From Alitta virens (Eukaryota > Annelida > Polychaeta > Phyllodocida > Nereididae): a DNA stretch of 64,000 bases. Below the pieces are notes generated by a model. That model ran no database searches, had not been told where the DNA came from, and saw only the letters and a list, made by a program, of their open reading frames with translations. Positions 13,901-23,879 of the stretch are shown here, in pieces. The position numbers and the translations under genes were made by a program. Location of the stretch: positions 15,954,155 to 16,018,154 of the forward strand of contig OW028573.1 of the NCBI GenBank assembly GCA_932294295.1. The letters run 5' to 3'. The first letter of the stretch is position 1, and the number at the start of each line of letters is the position of its first letter.

Positions 13901-16900
13901 CTGTAGCCATACTTGTGGGGATGGGACCCGAGCCAGGAACAGAACTTGTGAAGGCAGAATAGGGGCAGGCAAGCCTTGTGAAGGAGATGAAATTGAAACA
14001 GAGCCTTGCACCACCTCATGCACCAGTGAGTAGACAATAATGATGAACTTCGTTGAATCAATAACTGATATACTTAATTTCAAATCAGCTTTGGAAGATA
14101 AACATGCTCACAGTATACCACAACAAGCTGAAGTACTTAGATGCATTGGTGGATGTACCAAGTCCAACGGATATTAACAACCTAGCTTTAGCGTTTGCAA
14201 TTGTGAACAGTTTTCGAGTATATAAAGTTGTTCCACTTCATACATAATTTTGCCATACATTTTACAGAGCCTGGCGAATGGATGGCCTGGGGAGAGTGGG
14301 GTCGGTGTTCTGTTACTTGTGGTGGGGGTAAGAGGGAGAGGCAGAGGGAGTGCAATATGACCACATGGGGCGACAAGACAGACCCCTGTGAAGGCCTCTC
14401 AACAGACACAACCACCTGTAACAGCTACTCTTGCACACCGCGTAAGTACATTATATTATTCCATCATTGCTTTATGTCAGATTTCTAAAGTAAATTCAAA
14501 TTCAATTTGAAATCCACTACTAATACCTATACCTTATCCTATATCCATAAAATAGCAGTTTAATTCCATCAAAACGTGAAAGGTTTACTGCCATTTAACT
14601 AACCACATAAAAACAAGTTAATCTTGATTCAGTCTAATTTACTTGATACTTATATTAGTGATATAGTTACACTTGAATAGACGTCTGGTTCCAATTGAAT
14701 GGCCAGCTTAACACGATGAGCATATACCCTGGTACATGCAAATTGACGAGACACATTACATGTACTTGATAGTTTGATGTTTTTTTGTTTTTTATAGTTG
14801 AAACCAACTGCGAATTATGGAAGGAGAGAGGTATGGAAGAGAATGCCTATGCCCAGCTCGATATATATGGCACCGGAAATGTCATCATATGGGTCTTCTG
14901 TAACGTGGAGGGAGAAGGCTACACTGAGATCCGTGAGTAGAAATAATAATGATATACTTTATTTTGCAGTCACAGACTGGATTGTAAAATAAATAAATAA
15001 AATTCCCTAAGACAATATATCGCATACATAGTAAATTTTAAAAATGTTCAAGAAAGAAACGGACATAAATCTGACTAAAATAAAAACAAAAAGCTTTATT
15101 AAAACTTGACTCATAAAAAGTTGAAAAAACAAAAAGGAATAAAACTGTCTTTAAAACGAGAGGGGGTGGGAGTAATGATCTTATCACCCAAACAGAAATT
15201 ATTTCATTCTTAGAAGAGCTTAACCTGAAGGAGCTAATGCCGCCAACTCCAACGCCACCTACCGAGTGATGACGATAACCCGTCTGTTATTAGACAAAAA
15301 GATGAGCTAAAAAAAGAGTTATCACAGGTACATCATTGAATTGTTTCTCTTTTGCAGGCACCAAAGCCACTGGGGAGATCAAGGTGGAGGGTCACGAAGG
15401 CAGAGGAAATTTCGAGAGGTTTATTGAGTATAATGCAACAAGCGATCAACAAAACCTTATTTTGGGATCTGCCCGCTACTGTCGTCAGTACCTGGCTTGG
15501 CGGTGTCGATCGTCCTACATGATTAACCCCAACGCCAAAGGAGGAAACACTGACCCCCTTGCCCGTATGACCTTCTGGGTATCCCGGTGAGAGTTGGTTC
15601 TTGTTTTCCATGATGCAGAAATTTGCCTGATTTGGCAACAGTTCTTGCATTTTCAGTTTCAATTATATTCAAGTTCCTATAGGTGACTGAGATCATTAAC
15701 TGTACTAAAAGAACCAGGTATTAATCAAAGATTTCATTCAAATAATCAGAACATGTAGAACTTTTGACGTTATATAAGACCAAACGGTTTCCATGGTATT
15801 AAGAAGCTTTAAGAGAATTTAATAATAGGCCTAGTCTGTCGTGAAGTTTTAAATTTTCTTTCAACTACGTCATTTGTCAGCTGTTTTCAAAATTTAAAGT
15901 TTTCACAGATAGCTATGTGACCTCTGGCTATTCAAATCAACGTGACTGTTATCGATTAATATGATGATTTGTAACTATATGTGGTGTTACAGCTACTTAA
16001 AATATCAAAATCATCTCAAATTTTATGAGATATATCTCTACTATGTACTTTTATTCCACATATTATCCATGGTTTGCTAACATGTCACTTCCCCCCCCCC
16101 CCCATGGTCGACTTTCTAATAATTATGGCTCATAAGTTGGGAGATGCTAGATATGCATATATATTGCGAGCGCCACGAAACGGTCAGAAACCATTTGATG
16201 GGCAAAAATCTCCAATAACTCTGTTAATATCCATCAATGGGCAATACAATTAGTTATACTCCACTTATACTGTTTTCCAATTGTTCTGAGTGGGCAATAA
16301 CCAACGAAAATCTTAGTTAACTCCCTCCTGAGTGCAAACTGAATTTTTTGTGTGTAATAAAGGCATTAAAAAAAAACCATCAAACCAATTAGTAAATATG
16401 CCTAATGGAGTATAAGTTAGTTATATCCCTTTATATTCGGGAGTTAACAAACATTTTTGTTGGTTATATCCCTCCGCCTTCGGTGTCTGGATATAACCAA
16501 CAGAATTGTTAGTTAACTCCCGACTATGAGGGATATATATTACGTAATCCATTGTTTTTCATCACGCAAAACAAATTTTGTAAAATAGGAAGACTGTAAA
16601 TAGTCTGGCTCCTAATTATAAGTGAACTGCGCGGAGCTTGGGCAAGCCACGGCTTTACTTCGAATGAAAAATATGAAAATTTTATGTGCTAATAATTTTT
16701 GTTTCACTAGAATAACAGAAACTGGTTTTATTTCAGCAAAGGTGATGACATGTCCTACTGGCCAGGTGGAGATCCTACTACCATTGGTTGTGCTTGTTCT
16801 CGTAACAAAAGTTGTGACGGAGGAGCCAAGTGGTGCAATTGTGACGCTGGTGATGACACGTTCCACATAGATGATGGTTATGAGGATGACAGGGAACTTC

Positions 16901-19900
16901 TTCCCATCAAAGCTGTGCGTGCTGGAGACACTGGTAAGTCCTTTTCTAGCTGAGCAGGCCAGTGATGGTGGGCCATAGCAAATGGTGTTGACAAATTTTT
17001 TCTAAAGATTTCGTCAGCAAATTTAATGACTTGTATGACAATGAATACAAGGCTGAATAAATTGTTAGATTCATATGCACAAAATGTAGAATCAGTACAT
17101 ATTTGACGAGTTCAATTTATAGTAATCAATATTACTCCCGGCTTAGATACAAGTCCCCTGTCCACAAGACTGGGTTACAACATCATAAATGAAAAAACTT
17201 TGACTCATATGGGAACTAGCTTTTTAAAAAAAGTTTGCCACACAAAATACACCTGCTCTAGGTTTACACATAGCTGTTTTCTATGGTGTCGAACTCAGAT
17301 ATGGTCAATTTCTTCCAATTTTACTCAATTTCTGTAGCATATTTGAATTCACATTTCGTTGATAATACATGACAGCATGGCCGCCTAGTTCCGCCAAAAC
17401 TCACAAGAGGGCTCCAGCGACGTTTCAACGCCCCTAGTGAATAATAAGATTCATACGGAATAGTGCTGCCAAGTCCTTAGTACCGTCAATTTGACATTTA
17501 CAATACACTAAAATTACATCCACATGATTTCAATTCAATAACAAGCAAATGGAGCAAATTATTCACCGATTTTTAACAAAATCTGAACAGGCACAGTGGC
17601 GCAACCATCATGTGACTGCTGGGGGGCGTTGCAAAGGCAAAAAGCATGAACTAGCAAAAGTAAATTTATGAAAATGCTTCTTAAAACGATGTTTCTAATG
17701 ACTTTTTCATGAATATGTGAGTGCAATGCAATAGTTAACAGAGCAGTCCTTCAGTACATAACGACAAAATAAGGTATGCTAACATGTTTGTTAAAAAACT
17801 ATGTCAAAAATGTCAAATTCCCAGAATTCCTATGCAAGTCGTTCCGACCCTACATCGTATCTAATGCAATGTAGGTCAGTTCTGGCTACTCCGGGCTATG
17901 CCGAGTGCCCAGCTAGGTGGCCTAATGGTTTGGCATCTGCCAATTTCAAATTGGCCAGATCTGCTGAAGGTCCGAGGTTTGATCACCAGCTTGGGTACTC
18001 TGCATTAGCAACATCCCAGCTGGATGTCAATCGCATGAGACATTAAATTTGAGATGCCTTGCACTCTGTGTCTACCATTGAGACATTGACATATATATAC
18101 TATTGACATCACCTCAGCATTACATCTGCCTCTGGCAGCCTCAGATTAAGTAGCATTGAGTCATTTGACATATATAGACAATATAGCCCAGATAACAAGG
18201 TCAAAGGTTGGCAGACAAGGTTGGGCCAATGTCATTTTGCACATTGGTAATGCCAACGTTGGTACCATGCTGTGCCCAATGTTGGTATGTTGGTTTAACA
18301 TGTGTTGGGAACGTAAGGAGAACTAGGCCATTTATCACATTTTAATTTTTGCTGATTCAAGTTATAATGCTAAGTGTGATTTAAAGGATTCTCAACCATT
18401 TCATGTATAACAAGTAAATTATTTTTCAGAAAAAAAGTGGCCCAGTTCTTCCTCCGGTTAAGCCACTGTCACACGGGCCGGTTGTGCCGTAGTGAAGCCG
18501 TAGTATTACGTAATAGTTGCGGAAATCGCTACCCGGCCGCAAGCTGGCGGCCCCAATACGGCCACCCGTGGATACCCGGGGATACCCGGCAAGCACCAGT
18601 GGGACCCTTGGCCCAGCCGCGAAACCCGGCCCCGGTAGCCGGTTGTGCCATGCTTGCATGGCACAACCGTAGAAATCTCACGGGTGAAAAAAAAAAAAAA
18701 AAAACACGTGGAAGCCGACGGGTGACCCGTGGAAGCCGACGGGTGACCCGTGGAAGCCAGCGGGTGGCCCGTAGAACCCGGCGAATTATCCGTCCCTAAT
18801 TTCACCCTGGCGGCTTGTTGAGGGGTTCTACGGGTAACCCGGCGGCTTTCACGGGTAACCCGCCGGCTTTCACGGGAAACCCGCCGACTTTTTGCTACCA
18901 GCGTCAGCGTAGGCAGGGAGGTATATACTTTAAAAGGCTGCTGCTCCTCTAATATTAGTCCGATTTTCCTCAAATAAAGACTGCATGGCAGTATAGCTCA
19001 TACTGATTCCATACGTATTTTCGGATTTAAAAAAACCCGAATATTAAGCGAGATATTTGTCTGAGAAGGCAGTTGTCTTGCGGTGGCTGCTGCTCCATTT
19101 ATATTAATCCGATTTTCGTCAAATCAGGACTGAATTGTAGTATAAATCATACTGATTCCATACGCGTTTTCGGATTGAAAATAGACCAAATATTAAGCGA
19201 GATATTCGTCTGAGAAGGTAGCTGGGTTGGCGGAGGCAAACAGTGGTGCTCTCGCAGACGTCCGCGCCCTGACTATATCAATGCAGGGCTGAGCCCTTCT
19301 TTAAAAGGCTGCTGCTCCCCTAATATTAGTCCGATTTTCGTCAAATTAAAACTGTATTGTAGCATACTTCATACTGATTCCATCATGTTTTAATTTGAAA
19401 ATAGACCAAATATTAAGCGAGATATTCATCTGAGAATGCAGTTCTCTGGCGGCGGCCAGGTGCTCTGTGTATGGTCATGACTTGAATGGTGTGGTCAATA
19501 TTTTTGACCATGATATATATACATTGTTTGGATGAGCTTTATTGCAATTCATTTCTACTCATTCTGCCAACTGCCATGACCGTTATGTCAATTGCTATTA
19601 GCATTTTGAATGATACAAAGAATGGGTGTAGAGAATACAGCAAATGCTCAATGCATGTGTCAATTGCCTAATTGCCTAAATTGGGGTTCTTTGACCTGTC
19701 ATTTCATAGTTTGTTCAAAGATGACACAGTAATATGACATTGTCTTGATTGTCATTCACAATTACAAAAAGATGTAATTGCTTTCATTAATTAAAAACAT
19801 TGTATTCTATTGTAATTACCAGGCAATGATTATATTTGTATATTGGTTTTTTTTTTTATACATGTGAACATTCTTATCTTTTTGTGTTAATTTGAATCTT

Positions 19901-22900
19901 ATTGTGATAATAAATTATTATTTTGATCAGTATTTGTGTATATTTTTGTAAAATTTAAATCTAATATTAATATTGTAATTAGTATTTGTGATTTGATCTG
20001 TGATTTATTTGCTATCTTTTATGTACTTATATGTACCAAATATTAAGCTAGATATTCTATATTATATAATAAGCATATAAATCTATCTGTCTCTCTAAAC
20101 TATCTGTCTATCTACATATCCGATTTTCGTGAAATGAAGACTGAATTATTCAGGGAAATGTGTAGAATATATATAATAGTTAAAGGTGGGGAAAATTAAT
20201 GGAGTATACTAGGCACAAACAAGAATATTCTTGTTAATAAAGTTAGTAATACCTTATAGAGTATAGATATGTAGATAGACAGATAGTTATAAGATCTTAA
20301 CCTAATAATATGTTACTATCAATAATTCATTGATTAGTATTAATAAAAAACGATAATAAAAACAATGTTTGTTTGCTTGTTGCCAATAAAATTCCGACTT
20401 GATAAAGATGTCTATGGAGCTATAACAACTATCTATAGATAGATATACTCTAGTTTAGAGTAATCATTTTAGATATTTATTTCATTTTATATAAATTATC
20501 AATATTTCGTTGTTGTTTCTGAAAATAATCCAACTGGAATTAATATTGATATTGCATGTTCCATCCATGATCAAAACAATCTCCCTCTTTAATATGCATA
20601 ATAAACAGGAATCAGTTGAAATTCAGAATTTCAATTAATGCTTGTGATCAATGATAAAAAAGCATGACTTACCCCATTCTTTGTATTATTCAAAATGCTA
20701 ATAGCAATTGACATATATAGGTTAATTGACTTTACAAAACCAAAGGAAAAGTCCTTCCCATTGGCCAGTTGGCAGAATGAGTAGAAATTAATTGCAATAA
20801 AGCTCATCCAAACAATGTATATATAATGGTAAAAAATACCATACCATTCAAGTCATGTACATACACAGAGCACCATGCTGCCTTCTCAGACGAATATCAC
20901 GCTTAATATTTGGTCTATTTTCAATCCGAAAACACGTATGGAGTCAGTATGAATTATACTACAATCCAGTCTTATTTGACGAAAATCGGACTAATATTAG
21001 GGGAGCAGCAGCATTTTAAAGAAGCGCTCAGCCCTACCTGCATTGATACAGTCAGGGCGCGGACGTCTGCGAGAGCACCACTGTTTGCCTCCGCCAACCT
21101 AGCTACCTTCTCAGACGAATAACTCGCTTAATATTTGGTCTATTTTCGATCCGAAAACAGGTATAGAATCAGTATAAACTATACAACAATTTAGTTCTTA
21201 TTTAACGAAAATCGGATATATTAGGGAAGCAGCAGCCTTTTAAAGTATACTCCTGGAAGCTGCGAGTTACTCCTACTACTCGCCGGCTTACTCCTACAAC
21301 CCGCCGAGTAACCCGTAGAACCCGCCGAGTCACCCGTAGAACCCGCCGAGGCACCCGTGGAAGCCGCCGAGGCACCCGTGGAAGCCGTCGAGGCACCCGT
21401 GGAAGCCGGCGGGTGACCCGGCGGGTAACCCGTTGCGCCCGGCGGGTGCTGCCCCGCCCCTTTTTGCTGCCGCCAAACCGGCGGAAAGAGCTGTTACATA
21501 ACTATTACGTAATACTACGGGTTCACTACGGCACAACCGGCCCGTGTGACAGTGGCTTAAGGAGAACTGGGCCATAGGAGTAGAGGAACTGGCACCTCCT
21601 GTCAGTTTATAACAAACTGAAAATCTGGAACAAATATTTATGTTTACATAAAGAATTATCAACAAAAATGAATGCACTAAAAGAACAGAGCTTTAATGTA
21701 AAAACATGTGCTGATTATAACAATATGTTTATTTCTACTCTGTACTCTGTAATTTTCGTCAATGAACAGTTCTATTCAAATCAAACATTTTACTTACTGA
21801 CACCAAAATCAAAAATTTTACTTTATCAGAAAAAGAAATATAACAAATGGTTTCTTGCTTTCAGACATGCACATGATATCACTTAGGAGTCATGTGACCA
21901 AATTTTAGGGTAATACCCATATTAATTTTAGCTGTAGGGAGGGTGACCCAGTGCTTCTTACATTTCCATATACAACCGTGCTATTGAAGGGCATACCATG
22001 GTACCAACTACAGTACCAAAGTTGGCGTTGGCTGTTCGGCCAACACCTCGCCTATGTGCAAAATGACATTGGCCCAACATTGTCTGGCAGGCTTTGCCCA
22101 ACATTGGCCCAACTTCTGCATGTAATCTGGGAGGTTGTTATACTTCCATAACATAATAAAAGTTGTTATGGGGCAGGATCAGTCAAGACTGTCAAGTGTC
22201 AAATTGTCTAACAAGCAAAGCTCTCATTAAAAAAGAGACCTGTACCAGATTTGTGTGATAGCATATTATAATAGTCAATAAGATTCTGCAGAACTAAGTT
22301 TTGTAGGATAAGGAAAAATTCTACTTTTAAGATTATATAATTTACCTGTCAAAAAAGAAAATATATACATTCCCTAGGTGGGATTCGTATCCTAGTTCCC
22401 CCAGCCCTACAATGAACAGCCCAACATTTCTGGGAAAAATTGCTCTGAGTGTGTGTAGGTCATTTGCTGCATCAACTGGAACAAATGACGGACGAACAGA
22501 CGAACGGATGCATGGATGTCCCCATATACATTATATATAACCATGTTGTTTTTAATTAAAATTCCATAGTTATCAGTTCAATTATGCCTCAAACATTAAT
22601 TTATGCATTTTGAATATGGTAACCAAGGTTTTTTGCCAAAATTAGCTGAAACTATGGCCATACAGCACACTTCCCCAAACAGAGCAAGGATTGCCTGATC
22701 ATGTCATTCCTAATATGAACATGCACAAAAAGTGATGACAAAACTTCACCAGGCATGTCCTCAAAATTTTAATTTGGATTTTAGAAGTACTCTTAAGCAG
22801 TCAGATATATTCTATAGGTTGAGATCTGGTACAAAAAAATTAGTTTCTCTTCTAATGATTACACTCTTCTGTTTTCAGGGGATCCTGGGGAGGTGGGATA

Positions 22901-22991
22901 TCTGACCGTTGGCAATGTGCAATGCAAGGGTGTGGGCACGGATCAGGATTTCATGTACGACGCTTTCCCCAATTATTATTCTTTCGACTAA
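4951..22991 (+). CDS. Secreted mosaic protein: PAN/apple-EGF-TSP1x2-SRCR-TSP1x7-CASPR-like fibrinogen module
   Basis: Seventeen exons: 4951..5292, 5851..5983, 6489..6668, 7060..7218, 7753..7914, 8134..8286, 9005..9172, 9705..9878, 12430..12594, 12866..13030, 13220..13387, 13864..14025, 14268..14441, 14798..14932, 15358..15586, 16737..16933, 22879..22991; 2979 bases, about 992 residues. Exon 1 has a hydrophobic signal peptide and a cysteine-bearing PAN/apple-like stretch. Exon 2 is an EGF domain (CKNGGRC...[12 protein letters not shown]). Nine exons each encode one TSP1 repeat (for example [14 protein letters not shown]). An SRCR domain with six cysteines spans two exons (7753-8286). The last four exons give [14 protein letters not shown] and RAGDTG blocks like the fibrinogen-related segment of CASPR/neurexin IV. 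There is no transmembrane segment or GPI-like tail, so it is probably an extracellular matrix or innate-recognition protein. Nearly all introns are phase 1. A possible poly(A) signal is at 23434-23439. The function is inferred from domains only. Confidence 0.9.
6195..6392. mobile_element. hAT-type MITE in intron 2 of the TSP1/SRCR gene
   Basis: The 198-bp element has perfect 15-bp inverted ends (CATAGGCGTAGGAGG). It is flanked by the 8-bp direct repeat GATGTATT (6187-6194 and 6393-6400). An 8-bp duplication fits hAT transposition. The inside carries long G and C runs and repeated GCCCGAATTTT motifs, with no coding capacity. Confidence 0.88.
9879..12429. other. Long intron of the TSP1/SRCR gene
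   Basis: A 2.55-kb phase-1 intron separating the first four TSP1 exons (and SRCR) from the five later TSP1 exons. It holds a SINE-like fragment near 11030-11150 and AT-rich filler. I see no coding exon in it. Confidence 0.6.
11030..11150 (+). repeat. SINE-like dispersed repeat fragment
   Basis: Contains ATTATGTCTGCCTCCTGCAG followed by GGTCATATAAGC. The same block occurs at 18115-18165 and 31045-31085, and as the reverse complement at 63580-63625 and, more diverged, at 60940-60985. Confidence 0.6.
16290..16540. repeat. Nested inverted repeats in an intron of the TSP1/SRCR gene
   Basis: GTTGGTTATATCC and GGATATAACCAAC (about 16459-16501) form a 13-bp stem around a short CG-containing loop. 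Outside it, GGGAGTTAAC at about 16439 pairs with GTTAACTCCC at about 16514, and a further TTAGTTAACTCCC lies near 16313. It resembles a small foldback or MITE remnant. No target-site duplication was found. Confidence 0.6.
17895..18180 (+). mobile_element. tRNA-derived SINE, best copy of the family in this window
   Basis: The head contains box A-like TGGCCTAATGG (17918-17928) and box B-like GGTTTGATCAC (17976-17986), spaced as in a Pol III tRNA promoter. The body matches the reverse complement of 63540-63720 (for example CTGGATGTC.ATCGCATGAGA and ATCTGCCTCTGGCAG). It ends just before the foldback element at 18187. It does not fold as a full tRNA, so it is not called as a tRNA gene. Confidence 0.7.
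18700..18895 (+). repeat. GC-rich minisatellite of about 21 bp, left arm of the foldback element
   Basis: Tandem units of the type CCCGTGGAAGCCGACGGGTGA with variants, each itself partly palindromic (CCCG...CGGG). The matching array on the other arm is at 21265-21470. Confidence 0.8.
21265..21470 (-). repeat. GC-rich minisatellite of about 21 bp, right arm of the foldback element
   Basis: Tandem units of the type ACCCGTAGAACCCGCCGAGTC and variants. It is the inverted partner of 18700-18895. Confidence 0.8.
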
Positions 22992-23433
22992 ACAAATTTG
23001 ATCATCAAATAATACGAATCACGTACTTGCATGATATTTCAACCTGCAACTCAAGAAAAGTGATACTTCTCTTTCTCAAATCTTCAAATCACTTTAGTTC
23101 ACTAAATTCTCTAAGTTGATTTAACTCTTGAAAGGAAAGAAATGAAAACCCCATGATCTTACTTCATAAAAAGTAATTATTAATAATTTTGACCAGATAT
23201 TACGAACTATTGCTGTTTCTTCCCATCTTTCCAAATTAACTCATTATTTCCTTGATTCAATTATAACTAAAATATTTGTAGCAGGAATAATATTAACTTC
23301 CATTAATTTTGTTCTAGAAACAAAAATGAATCTGATCACAATGTTATATTTCTAGATGTAGACATTCTAATTTTAGTATCAACTAATGTAAGATTCTTTT
23401 CTGACAAGAAATTTCGGCTGCTTGTAGAAAATC

Positions 23434-23481
23434 AATAAATAATTTTGGCAACAATTGGTGTTTTTAACTTTGTTCTTTATT
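23434..23481. promoter_or_regulatory. Convergent poly(A) signals between two tail-to-tail genes
   Basis: AATAAA on the + strand at 23434-23439 follows the TSP1/SRCR stop by about 440 bases. On the - strand AATAAA lies at 23476-23481, with another at 23589-23594, about 290-400 bases after the EF-hand stop. If used, the two 3' UTRs meet or overlap here. Confidence 0.5.
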
Positions 23482-23879
23482 AGTAAAGATACATGAACAG
23501 TTGTACTTCTTTATACAATGATACAGTGTGTACAATGTATATGTAGAAATATTGCAATTGCTGTTACAAGTATTGGGGTAGCGAAATTTTTATTTAAAGT
23601 GAAGAAAAAGAAAAGAAAAAAAGCTTACATACAAAATATCCACCCAAAGATTTATCTAAAATTTAATTAAATTGGATTTATGAGATATATCAGGTGATCT
23701 ACAGTTCCCTTATAGGAATGTTGACCATATTTGAATGTTTTTTAAAATATGTAAATTGCTATAATTTTACCTAAGGCACAACATGATATTTGAGCAAACT
23801 GTAAAAGATGTATAAAAAAGATTAAGTATATAGTATATACAAAACTGATAATTTAGTCACAGATCTAATAGCCGTATGA

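Larger units (their letters stand above)
18187..22131. mobile_element. Giant inverted-repeat (foldback) element, about 3.9 kb, in the last intron of the TSP1/SRCR gene
   Basis: The two halves are inverted copies about a centre near 20190. Matching pairs run from outside to inside: CCCAGAT at 18187 with ATCTGGG at 22125-22131; 18218-18245 with 22050-22085; 18465-18520 with 21500-21560; GC-rich minisatellites 18705-18890 with 21265-21470; 19480-19570 with 20765-20860; and 20098-20120 with 20266-20288. Each arm also carries repeated units containing CCGATTTTCGTCAAAT and ACCAAATATTAAGCGAGATA. Open frames inside are low-complexity arginine- or glycine-rich translations of the minisatellite, not genes. 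The dinucleotide AG flanks both ends, compatible with a 2-bp target duplication but too short to prove it. Confidence 0.8.

Noticed and set aside
17911..17990. Possible tRNA gene
   Set aside because: Box A and B are present but there is no cloverleaf pairing or proper ends; fits a SINE head.
18700..18895. Regularly spaced repeats that could suggest a CRISPR array
   Set aside because: Units are head-to-tail without unique spacers, and the context is a eukaryotic intron.
18437..18973. Open frames of 120-155 residues on both strands
   Set aside because: They translate the GC minisatellite and A-run of the foldback arm (Arg/Pro/Gly repeats); no domain, and mirrored on the other arm.
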